Of a stretch of 64,000 nucleotides of DNA, positions 48,629-58,433 are shown piece after piece. The notes under the pieces were generated by a model that made no database searches, had not been told where the DNA came from, and was given only the letters and a program-made list of their open reading frames with translations. The position numbers were made by a program, and so were the translations under genes. Each line of letters opens with the position of its first letter. The first letter of the stretch is position 1. The stretch lies in contig NZ_VWXI01000007.1 of NCBI RefSeq assembly GCF_011752525.1, positions 186,001 to 250,000 on the forward strand, written 5' to 3'. This DNA comes from Pantoea sp. Cy-639 (lineage in GTDB: Bacteria > Pseudomonadota > Gammaproteobacteria > Pseudomonadales > Pseudomonadaceae).

Positions 48629-49606
48629 ATGATGGCCGATGACACACTCCTGGATGAACTGTTCCTGTCGATCGAAGCGGCGCATGCCGCCCTGCGTCCC
48701 CAGGTGCTGGTTACCCCGCTGACGTACAGCAACGCGCTCTCGGCCAGCACGGGCTGCCAGGTGTTGCTCAAGTGCGAGCACCTGCAGCACACCGGTTCAT
48801 TCAAGTTCCGTGGCGCCAGCAACAAGCTGCGTCTCCTGTCGCCTGCCGATCGGCGCCACGGCGTGATCACGGCGTCCTCCGGCAACCATGGGCAGGCCCT
48901 GGCCCTGGCCGGACGTACACTCGACGTGCCGGTCACGGTGTACACCAGTCGCGATGCCTCGGCCTACAAGCGCCAGGCCATCAGTGCCTTCGGCGCAGAC
49001 CTGCGCTGCCTGGACGCCGATCCGCTGAGCGTCGAGCTGGAGGCCGCCCGGCAGGCCAAGGTCGAGGGCAAGGCATTCGTCTCGCCCTATAACGACCTGG
49101 AAGTGATCGCCGGGCAGGGCACCATCGGCATGGAGCTGTTCGAGCAGGCGCCGGACCTGGATGCAGTGTTCGTCGCGGTCGGTGGCGGCGGTATGATCGC
49201 CGGTATTGGCGCGGCGCTACGGCGCCTGGCCCCAGCGGCCCGGATCATCGGCTGCTGGCCGGCCAACGCGCCGAGCATGCAGCGCGCGCTGGAGGCTGGC
49301 GAAATCATCGACGTGGAAGAGACGCAGACGCTATCCGATGGCACTGCAGGTGGCCTCGAGCCGGGCAGTATCACCTTCCCGCTGTGCCAGCGCCTGCTGC
49401 ACGACACGGTGCTGGTCAGCGAAGACCAGATCAAGGCCGCCATGCGCGATATCGCCGCCAGCGAGCGCTGGATCATCGAGGGGGCGGCAGCCGTGGCCGT
49501 TGCAGGCATGCGCAAGCTGGCCAGCGAGTACCAGGGCAAGAAGGTGGCCGTGGTGTTGTGCGGGCGCAACATCGTCCTGGAGAAGTTCCTCGGGGCGCTG
49601 GCATGA
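48629..49606 (+). CDS. PLP-dependent threonine/serine dehydratase family enzyme (EutB-like)
   Basis: Fold-type II PLP enzyme of 325 residues. Lys59 in the motif GSFKFRGA should bind PLP. The phosphate loop is GGGGMIAGIG and the substrate loop SSGNHGQALALA. It is single-domain, without the regulatory ACT domain of biosynthetic IlvA. It resembles dehydratases paired with ornithine cyclodeaminase-like proteins (as in EutB-EutC of hydroxyectoine use), but no ectoine genes are present. A beta-hydroxy amino acid is the likely substrate. Its stop overlaps the next start. Confidence 0.88.
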   Translation: MMADDTLLDELFLSIEAAHAALRPQVLVTPLTYSNALSASTGCQVLLKCEHLQHTGSFKFRGASNKLRLLSPADRRHGVITASSGNHGQALALAGRTLDVPVTVYTSRDASAYKRQAISAFGADLRCLDADPLSVELEAARQAKVEGKAFVSPYNDLEVIAGQGTIGMELFEQAPDLDAVFVAVGGGGMIAGIGAALRRLAPAARIIGCWPANAPSMQRALEAGEIIDVEETQTLSDGTAGGLEPGSITFPLCQRLLHDTVLVSEDQIKAAMRDIAASERWIIEGAAAVAVAGMRKLASEYQGKKVAVVLCGRNIVLEKFLGALA

Positions 49607-50550
49607 AGCGCTATGAACTCGATGCGATCAAGGCAAGCCTCGATCTCGACCTGGTCGAACGCATGCTGGTGGAAGGATTCAAGGCCTATTCCGCTGGCCA
49701 GGTCCAGGTGCCTCCCGTGCAGACTTTCCAGTTCCCCCGGGCCAACGGCGACTGCTGCATCAAGTCGGCCTACCTGGAGGGCAGCGAGGTGTTCGTGGTC
49801 AAGCTCTCCAGTGGTTTCTACGACAATCCGGGGCGGGGGCTGCCCAGCAATGACGGCCTGATGCTGGTGCTGAGTGCCACCACCGGGCAGCCATTGGCCT
49901 TGCTCTCGGACCGTGGCTGGCTGACCAGTGTGCGTACGGCCCTGGCGGGACGTATCGTCGCGCGCCAGCTGGCGCCGCGCGAGGTGCGGGCGATCGGGAT
50001 CGTGGGCACCGGTTCGCAGGCGCGTCTTCAGCTCGAATACCTGATGCCGGTCACGGATTGTCGTGAGGTACTGGTGTGGGGGCGTGGCGAGGCCCAGCGG
50101 GAAGACTACCGTACCTTCGCCGAGGGGCTTGGGTTCCGGGTACGTACGGTTGCCGACCCGCGCGCGGTGGCGCAGGAGGCGAACCTGATCGTCACGGCCA
50201 CGCCTTCGCGTGAGCCGTTGCTGCGCAGCGAATGGGTACGCCCGGGGACACATATCACGGCGGTCGGGGCGGACTGCGCCGGCAAGCAGGAACTGGAGCC
50301 GGCACTGGTGGCCCGTGCGGACCGCATCATCGTCGACTCAGTGAGCCAGTGCAGCGCGTATGGCGAGGTCTGCCATGCCCTCGGCGCCGGGCTGCTCGAG
50401 CCGAGCCGGCTGCAGGCGCTGGGGGCGTTGCTGGCCGGGCAGGGCGAAGCACGGGGCGACGAGGATGAAATCACCCTGGCGGACCTGACCGGCGTGGCAG
50501 TGCAGGACGCCCAGATTGGCTATTGCGCCTACATGGCCTTGCGTCAGTGA
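49603..50550 (+). CDS. Ornithine cyclodeaminase / mu-crystallin family protein
   Basis: 315 residues with the NAD(P)-binding motif GIVGTGSQARLQLEYL, the substrate region VVKLSSGFYDNPGRGLPSNDG, the RTALAGRIVA region bearing the conserved Arg, and the catalytic Asp in VGADCAGKQELEP. The family includes ornithine cyclodeaminase and reductases of cyclic imines (such as pyrroline-2-carboxylate). ATG 49603 overlaps the dehydratase stop (ATGA), so the two are translationally coupled and probably act in sequence, for example by reducing or cyclising the dehydratase product. Confidence 0.9.
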   Translation: MKRYELDAIKASLDLDLVERMLVEGFKAYSAGQVQVPPVQTFQFPRANGDCCIKSAYLEGSEVFVVKLSSGFYDNPGRGLPSNDGLMLVLSATTGQPLALLSDRGWLTSVRTALAGRIVARQLAPREVRAIGIVGTGSQARLQLEYLMPVTDCREVLVWGRGEAQREDYRTFAEGLGFRVRTVADPRAVAQEANLIVTATPSREPLLRSEWVRPGTHITAVGADCAGKQELEPALVARADRIIVDSVSQCSAYGEVCHALGAGLLEPSRLQALGALLAGQGEARGDEDEITLADLTGVAVQDAQIGYCAYMALRQ

Positions 50551-50697
50551 AGCGGCTTGCCCGGCCTGGAGCAAAATAGGGGCGATTTGACATTATTGTC
50601 GTCTGCCACGGCTCGCTGTCTTGTGTAGGCTGTCGGTTCTGTAGTAGTGAAGATACCCATCACCGGCATGGGTTCCCAACTGCAAAAGGACTTGGGC

Positions 50698-51435
50698 ATG
50701 CGGCCACTGCTGTGCGTTCTCGGATTGCTGGGCGTGTTGTGCGCGCTGCCCGCCGTGGGCCATGAAAAGCTGCGGCTGGTGGCTGACAATTGGCCGCCGT
50801 TCACCGACACCCAGATGGCGGGCGGCGGCTTGGCGACCAGCATCGTCACCACGGCGCTGAGCCGTGCCGGCTACCAGGTCGAGTTCGAAGAGGTGCCCTG
50901 GGCCCGGGCGCTGATGGGCATCGGCGAGGGGCGCTACGACGTGCTGATCAATGCCTGGTACAACGATGAGCGCAAGCGTGTCGGCCAATTCTCCGGGCCC
51001 TACCTGGTCAACCGCATCCGTCTGCTCAAGCGCGAGGGCGAGGCATTCGCCTATGTGCGCCAGTCCGACTTGTATCCCTACAGCATCGCCGTAGTACGCG
51101 ACTATGCCTATTCACCGGCGTTCGACAGCGACGAGCGCCTGAACAAGGTGCCGGTGCGCAACTTTTCCTCGGCGGTACGCATGCTGGCGGCCGGACGGGT
51201 CAACCTGACGGTGGAGGACGAGTACGTGGCCCGCTACAACCTGCAGCGTGAGCCGCAGCAGGTGCGCGAGGGCGTGGCCTTCGTCGATCCGCCGCTGGGG
51301 GAGAACAGCCTGCACATTCTGGTGAGCCTCAAGCATCCACAGCACCAGAAGATCGTCGCCCGCTTCGAAAAGGCCATCGCCGCGATGAAAGCCGATGGCA
51401 GTTACGCCCGCCTGCTGCATCAGCATGGGTTCTGA
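50698..51435 (+). CDS. Periplasmic solute-binding protein (amino-acid type), orphan
   Basis: 245 residues: signal peptide (MRPLLCVLGLLGVLCALPAVG) and the SBP_bac_3 fold, beginning LRLVADNWPPFTDTQMAGGGLATSIVTTAL with WARALMGIGEGRYDVLINAWYNDERK. ATG 50698, with AAGGA upstream, begins the signal peptide; an earlier in-frame ATG at 50647 gives an implausible hydrophilic leader. No transporter partner is nearby. It may serve the dehydratase pair or a distant system. A similar orphan is at 26595-27377. Confidence 0.83.
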   Translation: MRPLLCVLGLLGVLCALPAVGHEKLRLVADNWPPFTDTQMAGGGLATSIVTTALSRAGYQVEFEEVPWARALMGIGEGRYDVLINAWYNDERKRVGQFSGPYLVNRIRLLKREGEAFAYVRQSDLYPYSIAVVRDYAYSPAFDSDERLNKVPVRNFSSAVRMLAAGRVNLTVEDEYVARYNLQREPQQVREGVAFVDPPLGENSLHILVSLKHPQHQKIVARFEKAIAAMKADGSYARLLHQHGF

Positions 51436-51455
51436 TCGCGGGGGCGGCCCTGGGC

Positions 51456-53639
51456 TCAGGTGGGCTGGCCTTCCTTGATCAGATGCCCTGCCAGTGTCCG
51501 CAGCGGTCCCAACTGCCGGCAGATCAACGCCAGTTGCGTCTGCACCAGGCGTTGATGTTCGTCCAGTTCCTCGGGCATCTGCTCCAGCGCATTGGCCAGC
51601 GCTTCCTCGGCATCGCTGTGGATCGCCACCGGTAGCCGCGCCGCGAGCCCGTTGGCGATCTCGTCCAGGCTCGTTGCCAGGGTCTTGCCCGCACCATCGA
51701 TCAACTGCTCGTGGACCTCGGCCGGCAGCGCGGTATCGCGGTGCGCGCCCAGCCCCGACAGGTAGCTGAGCAAGGTGTGCGACAGCACCAGGAAGCGGAA
51801 GCCGACATCGGCCTCCTTACGGAAATGCCCCGGCTCCATCAGCATGTTGGCCAGGGTGGTCGACAGCGCCGCATCGGCATTGTGGGCATTGCGCCGGGCC
51901 AGGCGGTAGGCGAGGTCATCGCGCTTGCCATGGGCGTATTGCTGCATGATCTGGCGCAGGTACTCGCTGGCGCAGGCCAGGGTATTGGCCAGCACCTTGT
52001 TCAGCCGTCGCCCCTGCCAGTCGGGCAGGAACAGGAACACCGCGAGAATGGCGATCAGGCTGCCGACCAGGGTGTCGAACAGGCGCGGCAGGAACAACCC
52101 GTAGCCATCGCCGATCTGGTTGAAGCAGAACAGCACCATCAGGGTGATTGCCGCCGTGGCCAGGGTGTAGCGGGTGGTACGGTTGACGAAGAACACCACC
52201 CCGGCCACCACCGCGAACGCCGATTGCACCAGCGGGTTGGGGAACAGGTCGAACAGTGCCCAGCCCACGGTCAGGCCGATGGCGGTGCCGAAGATCCGCT
52301 GCACCAGCTTGCGACGGGTCGCGCCGTAGTTGGGCTGGCAGACGAACAGGGTGGTGAGGATGATCCAGTAGCCTTGGGTCGGGTGGATCAGGTGCACCAT
52401 GCCGTAGCCTACCGACAGCGCCAGCGACAGGCGCAGGGCGTGACGGAACAGCAGCGAGGTCGGTGTCAGCTGGGTGCGCAGGCGCTTCCACACATCCTTG
52501 AGGTTGCGCGGCGAGCGGTCGAGCAGGCTGCTGTCGCTGGCATCGGCCAGGCTGTCGGGATTGCTCGCCGCGCTGAGCAGGCGGTCCAGCGTGGACAGGT
52601 TGGCGGCCAGGGCGCGCAGCGAGCGCAAGAGACTACGCCAGGCCGGGTTGTTCTGGGTACGCAGATGCTCCAGCGAGGCGTTGAGGTCCTCCAGGGCCTC
52701 GGGGTAGCCGCTGGCCAGCACGAACGGCTGGCGCAGGCGGATCGAACGCGCCAACTCCTGGCAGGACGAGCCCTGTTTGCGCAGCAGGCGCTGGCAGCGG
52801 AACATCACGTCGCTGTGGAAGAACGTCTCGGTCAGGGCGTTGTATGGATAATGCGAGGCGCTGACCCGTTCGTGGATGTCCTGGGCCAGGAAGTACAGCT
52901 TGAGGTAACGGCTGACCTTGGAGTTGGGCTGGCTGTTGCCGACCCGGTGCAGGATGATTTCCTTGGCGGCGTTGAGCGCGGCCACCACCTTGCCGTTTTG
53001 CCGGGCCAGTTCCAGGCGCGTGGCCTCGACGTCGAGGGTGCGCACCGGCTCGAACAGGCTGGCCTTGAGCTTGAGGTAGCTGCCCAGCTCGAAGAACAGC
53101 TTGGCCAGGCTCTGCTGCACCGGCTGGTTGGAGAACAGCGCCTGCCATAGCACCGACAGCAGCCCGTACCAGGCCGCGCCGGCCACCAGCAGCAGGGGTT
53201 CGTGCCAGAAGTCGCTGACCTGGCCACCGCGCTGGTCGACGCCGATCATGGTGTACACCGAGAGGATCAGCGTGGCCGAGGCTATCGCCCCGTAGCGTTC
53301 GCCCAGGGCGCCGAGCATGGTCAGGCCGAAGGCTGCCAGGGCCAGGGCGGCGGCGAATAGCCAAGGATAGGGGAACAGCAGCTCCACCGACAGCGCGGCG
53401 ATGGCAAAGCACACCAGGGTCACGGCCAGGGCGCTGAGGCGGCCCTGCCAGCCGTCGTCGGTCTCGGCCAGGGCGCTGGCGATGATGCCGAGGAACAGGG
53501 GGATCAGCAGGCTCATCTCGTTCTGGTACCAGCACCAGGCCATGCTGCCGGTCAGGGCGATGGTCACGCGAATGGCGTAGCTGAACTTGTCTTGGCCCCA
53601 CAAGCGACGCAATGAATGGCGGAACGAGCTCGATGACAT
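51456..53639 (-). CDS. FUSC (YccS/YhfK-type) inner-membrane protein
   Basis: 727 residues in two half-repeats, each with a cluster of about five to six helices followed by a soluble region, as in the fusaric-acid resistance-like FUSC family. Typical text: FSYAIRVTIALTGSMAWCWYQNEMSLLIPLFLGIIASALAETDDGW near the start and GYWIILTTLFVCQPNYGATRRKLVQRIFGTAIG in the second half. It probably exports an aromatic acid or a related compound. It stands alone. Confidence 0.9.
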   Translation of the reverse strand: MSSSSFRHSLRRLWGQDKFSYAIRVTIALTGSMAWCWYQNEMSLLIPLFLGIIASALAETDDGWQGRLSALAVTLVCFAIAALSVELLFPYPWLFAAALALAAFGLTMLGALGERYGAIASATLILSVYTMIGVDQRGGQVSDFWHEPLLLVAGAAWYGLLSVLWQALFSNQPVQQSLAKLFFELGSYLKLKASLFEPVRTLDVEATRLELARQNGKVVAALNAAKEIILHRVGNSQPNSKVSRYLKLYFLAQDIHERVSASHYPYNALTETFFHSDVMFRCQRLLRKQGSSCQELARSIRLRQPFVLASGYPEALEDLNASLEHLRTQNNPAWRSLLRSLRALAANLSTLDRLLSAASNPDSLADASDSSLLDRSPRNLKDVWKRLRTQLTPTSLLFRHALRLSLALSVGYGMVHLIHPTQGYWIILTTLFVCQPNYGATRRKLVQRIFGTAIGLTVGWALFDLFPNPLVQSAFAVVAGVVFFVNRTTRYTLATAAITLMVLFCFNQIGDGYGLFLPRLFDTLVGSLIAILAVFLFLPDWQGRRLNKVLANTLACASEYLRQIMQQYAHGKRDDLAYRLARRNAHNADAALSTTLANMLMEPGHFRKEADVGFRFLVLSHTLLSYLSGLGAHRDTALPAEVHEQLIDGAGKTLATSLDEIANGLAARLPVAIHSDAEEALANALEQMPEELDEHQRLVQTQLALICRQLGPLRTLAGHLIKEGQPT

Positions 53640-53682
53640 GATGGCCTGCTGGGCGGTTTGCGGACTAGAACCTTGAGGGCCT

Positions 53683-53750
53683 CATCGCGGGGCAAGCCCG
53701 TTCCCACGAGACACAGCAGGTCTTTGTGGGAGCGGGCTTGCCCCGCGATG
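53683..53750. repeat. REP palindrome, long form
   Basis: CATCGCGGGGCAAGCCCGTTCCCAC and GTGGGAGCGGGCTTGCCCCGCGATG, nearly perfect arms around an 18-base loop, between the FUSC gene and the flavoprotein gene. Confidence 0.85.
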
Positions 53751-53813
53751 GTTTTGCACTCTTCACAGCACAGACCAGCAAGAAGCGTTCCGTGCTGCTG
53801 AATGGATTCTACT

Positions 53814-54995
53814 CTACACGAACTGTGCCGCTGCGTTGGCCGATGCCCAGGCCCACTGGAAGTTGAAACCGCCCAGGTGCCCGCTGACGTCCAGCACCTC
53901 GCCGATGAAGTACAGCCCGGGGCTTTTCAGCGATTCCATGGTCTTGGACGACACCTCGCGGGTATCCACGCCGCCCAGGGTCACCTCGGCGGTGCGGTAG
54001 CCCTCGGTGCCGGCGGGCACCACCTGCCAGGCCGACAGCTGTCCGGCGATCTGGGTCAATTCTGCCGGTGTGTACTGTTTCAGGGGTTTCGAAACGAACC
54101 ACTGCTCGGCCAGCAGGTTGGCCAGCTTGCGGGTGAACACCTCGCTCAGCACGGTCTTCAGCTCGCTGTTGGGGCGTTCGACCTGCTGGCCCTGCAGCCA
54201 CTCCAGTGCGTCGCGATCGGGCAGCAGGTTGATCTCGACGGTGTCGCCGGCTTCCCAGAACGACGAGATCTGCAGGATCGCCGGGCCGCTGAGGCCGCGG
54301 TGGGTGAACAGCAGGTTTTCGCGAAAACTCGTGCCGTTGCAGCTGGCGACGCAATCCAGTGAGGTGCCGGACAGCTCGGTGCACAGTGCCTTGAGCTGGG
54401 GCTCGGTGATGGTGAACGGCACCAGGCCGGCGCGTGTCGGCAGCAGGGCGTGGCCGAACTGGCGAGCCACCTGGTAGCCGAAGCCGGTGGCGCCCAGGGT
54501 CGGAATCGACAAGCCGCCGGTGGCGATCACCAGCGACTGGCAGGCGAACGGGCCGGCGCTGGTTTGCAGCGCATAGCCACCTTCGGTCTTGTCGATCTGT
54601 TCGATGCTGGTGTTCATGCGCAGTTCGGCGCCGGCCTGGTCGCACTCGGCCAGGAGCATGTCGAGGATGTCGCTGGACTTGTTGTCGCAGAACAGCTGGC
54701 CGAGCTTTTTCTCGTGATAGGGCACGCCGTGCTTGCATACCAGTTCGATGAAGTCCCACTGGGTGTAGCGGGCCAGCGCCGACTTGCAGAAGTGCGGGTT
54801 ATGCGACAGGAAGTTGGCGGGCTCGGTGTACATATTGGTGAAGTTGCAGCGCCCGCCGCCGGACATGAGGATCTTCTTGCCCGGCTTGTTGGCGTGGTCG
54901 AGCACCAGCACCCGGCGTCCGCGCTGGGCGCTGAGCAGGGCACACATCAGACCGGCGGCGCCGGCGCCGAGGATGATCACGTCGGTGGAGTACAC
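53814..54995 (-). CDS. BaiN/YhiN-like FAD-dependent oxidoreductase
   Basis: 393 residues. N-terminal dinucleotide fold VIILGAGAAGLMCALLSAQRG, then the family signature GKKILMSGGGRCNFTN, ATGGLSIPTLGATGFGY, and near the C-terminus GLYFIGEVLDVSGHLGGFNFQWAWASG-like text. The physiological substrate of YhiN proteins is unknown. The start is GTG 54993-54995, with an AAGAGG site 7 bases upstream. An in-frame upstream extension runs into the tandem array and encodes its translated repeat (SGLHVPVGA), so it was rejected. Confidence 0.9.
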   Translation of the reverse strand: MYSTDVIILGAGAAGLMCALLSAQRGRRVLVLDHANKPGKKILMSGGGRCNFTNMYTEPANFLSHNPHFCKSALARYTQWDFIELVCKHGVPYHEKKLGQLFCDNKSSDILDMLLAECDQAGAELRMNTSIEQIDKTEGGYALQTSAGPFACQSLVIATGGLSIPTLGATGFGYQVARQFGHALLPTRAGLVPFTITEPQLKALCTELSGTSLDCVASCNGTSFRENLLFTHRGLSGPAILQISSFWEAGDTVEINLLPDRDALEWLQGQQVERPNSELKTVLSEVFTRKLANLLAEQWFVSKPLKQYTPAELTQIAGQLSAWQVVPAGTEGYRTAEVTLGGVDTREVSSKTMESLKSPGLYFIGEVLDVSGHLGGFNFQWAWASANAAAQFV

Positions 54996-55031
54996 AGGAT
55001 TGCCTCTTGAAAAGTAGGGCCGCTGCGCGCC

Positions 55032-55448
55032 CCATCGCAGGCTGTCGCCAGCTCCCACTGGGACATGCAGTCCACTATGGAAGGCTGTCGCCAGCTCCCA
55101 CTGGGACATGCAGTCCACTGTGGGAGGCTGCTGCCAGCTCCCACTGGGACATGCAGTCCACTGTGGAAGGCTGCTGTCAGCTCCCACTGGGACATGCAGT
55201 CCACTGTGGAAGGCTGCTGCCAGCTCCCACTGGGACATGCAGTCCACTGTGGAAGGCTGCTGTCAGCTCCCACTGGGACATGCAGTCCACTGTGGAAGGC
55301 TGCTGCCAGCTCCCACTGGGACATGCAATCCACTGTGGAAGGCTGCTGCCAGCTCCCACTGGGACATGCAATCCACTGTGGAAGGCTGCTGCCAGCTCCC
55401 ACTGTGAAATGCAACCCACTGTGGGAGCTGGCGACAGCCTGCGATGGG
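55032..55448. repeat. Tandem array of nine 43-bp units with inverted outer ends
   Basis: Nine head-to-tail units (55041-55427) of pattern GCTGCTGCCAGCTCCCACTG followed by GGACATGCAGTCCACTGTGG and AAG. Each unit can form a hairpin (CTCCCAC with GTGGGAG, TGGGA with TCCA). Outer units differ most; middle units are near-identical and alternate GCTGCC/GCTGTC. The ends, 55031-55058 and 55421-55448, are a perfect 28-base inverted repeat. The ends resemble a REP element (GTGGGAGC, then GCGATGG), so the array looks like a REP variant expanded by tandem duplication. It fills the 476-bp gap between dbpA and the flavoprotein gene, which contains no other gene. Confidence 0.93.
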
Positions 55449-55471
55449 CTGCAAAGCAGCCCCAAATGGCT

Positions 55472-56857
<1,386 letters not shown>

Positions 56858-56921
56858 GAGGCGGGCCTGCGGTGCGAAGCGAAAAATGCCGCACAGTCTA
56901 CCAGCCTCGAGGCCATTCGCC

Positions 56922-58349
56922 CTACGACTCGACGTGATGTTCCGGACGACGGGCGCGCCTTCCGTCTGTCGGCGCCAGTTGCAGGAAAATCGCCGCCGCC
57001 AGCATCGCCATCACACCGATGGTGATGAATGTCAGCTGGAACGCCCCCAAGGTGCTCTCCACGCCCTCGGCGCTGCCGGCGGCGGTGAAGCCGCCGAGCA
57101 GCGCGCCGGCGCAGGCCACGCCCAGGCTCAGCGACAGTTGCGCGACCACCGACAGCAGGCTGTTGCCGCTGCTGGCACTGGCGTCGTCGAGGTCGATCAG
57201 GGTCACGGTGTTCATCGCCGTGAACTGCATCGAGTTCACCGCCCCCAGCATGGCCAGTTGCACCAGCAGCAGTGCATAAGGCGTCTGTTCATCGACCAGT
57301 CCCAGGCTGGCCAGCAGGATGCCCAGCAGCAGGGTGTTGCCGGTGAGCACGATGCGGTAGCCCAGGCGTTCGATCAACGGCCTGGCCACCGACTTGGCAA
57401 GCATTGCCGCCGCCGCCAGCGGGATCATGCTCATGCCCGCCTGAGCCGGCGAATAGCCCAGCGCCACCTGCAGCAGCAACGGCACCAGGAAGGGCAGGGC
57501 GCCGCTGCCCAGGCGGGCGAACAGGTTGCCGAGGATGCCGATGGCGAAGGTGCGCACGCGGAACAGCGACGGCGAGAACAAGGGCTCCGGGTCTCGCCCG
57601 GCACGCAGCCAGTAGGCGGCCAGGCAGGCCATGCCAGCGAACAGCAACAGCATCACCCGCAGGTGCGGCAGGTGCAGCTCGCCCAAGCCCTCCATGGCGA
57701 TGGTGATCAGCACCATCGCTGCGCCGAACAGCAGGAAGCCTGGGGTATCGAAGCGGGTGCGCTCGGTGCCGCGCAGGTCGGGGATGAACTTCCACACCGC
57801 ATAGCAACCGAGGGCGCCCACCGGCAGGTTGAGCAGGAAGATCCAGTGCCAGGTCAGGATCTCCACCAGCCAGCCGCCCAGCGTCGGGCCGAGCAGCGGG
57901 CCGAGCAGGCCGGGGATGGTGATGAAGCTCATGATTCGCACCAGCTCCGTGCGCGGGTAGGCGCGCAGCACCACCAGACGTCCGACCGGCAACATCAGCG
58001 CACCGCCCAGGCCTTGCACCACCCGGGCGACGATCAGCAAACCCAGGCTGTTGGCCATGGCGCACAGCAGCGAGCCGAAGCTGAACAGCAGGATGGCACT
58101 GAAGAAGATGCGCTTGGTGCCGAAACGGTCGGCGATCCAGCCCGAGGCCGGGATCAGCAAGGCCACGGTGAGCATGTAGGCGATGATCACCCCCTGCATG
58201 CGTAGCGGGTCCTCGGCCAGGGAGAGGGCCATGGCCGGCAGCGCGGTGTTGAGGATGGTGCCGTCCAGCGACTGCATGAAGAAGGCGATGGCCACTACCC
58301 AGGGGATCCAGCGGGCGGTGACGGGGTCCAGCGGGGCGCGATCGGGCAT
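56922..58349 (-). CDS. MFS multidrug exporter, DHA2 type (MdtD-like)
   Basis: Inner-membrane proton-driven exporter, 475 residues, about 14 helices. Family motifs include the loop GWIADRFGTKRIFF and the helix PGLLGPLLGPTLGGWLVE. ATG 58347-58349 (MPDRAPLDPVTARWIPWVV) with a TGAGG site 6 bases upstream is used; the longer in-frame start lies in REP sequence. The substrate is unknown. It stands alone between the REP at 58377 and dbpA. Confidence 0.92.
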   Translation of the reverse strand: MPDRAPLDPVTARWIPWVVAIAFFMQSLDGTILNTALPAMALSLAEDPLRMQGVIIAYMLTVALLIPASGWIADRFGTKRIFFSAILLFSFGSLLCAMANSLGLLIVARVVQGLGGALMLPVGRLVVLRAYPRTELVRIMSFITIPGLLGPLLGPTLGGWLVEILTWHWIFLLNLPVGALGCYAVWKFIPDLRGTERTRFDTPGFLLFGAAMVLITIAMEGLGELHLPHLRVMLLLFAGMACLAAYWLRAGRDPEPLFSPSLFRVRTFAIGILGNLFARLGSGALPFLVPLLLQVALGYSPAQAGMSMIPLAAAAMLAKSVARPLIERLGYRIVLTGNTLLLGILLASLGLVDEQTPYALLLVQLAMLGAVNSMQFTAMNTVTLIDLDDASASSGNSLLSVVAQLSLSLGVACAGALLGGFTAAGSAEGVESTLGAFQLTFITIGVMAMLAAAIFLQLAPTDGRRARRPEHHVES

Positions 58350-58376
58350 GGGAACCTCAGGCACGTAGGTATTCGA

Positions 58377-58426
58377 GGGAGCGGAGTTGCCCCGCGATGG
58401 CGCCATCGCGGGGCAACTCCGCTCCC
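58377..58426. repeat. REP palindrome, no loop
   Basis: GGGAGCGGAGTTGCCCCGCGATGGC joined directly to its reverse complement: 25-base perfect arms. It lies between the end of pmbA and the start of the MFS gene. Confidence 0.85.
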
Positions 58427-58433
58427 ACGTCTG

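Noticed and set aside
55041..55427. The tandem array as a CRISPR
   Set aside because: Units abut with no variable spacers, no cas genes are present, and the whole unit repeats.
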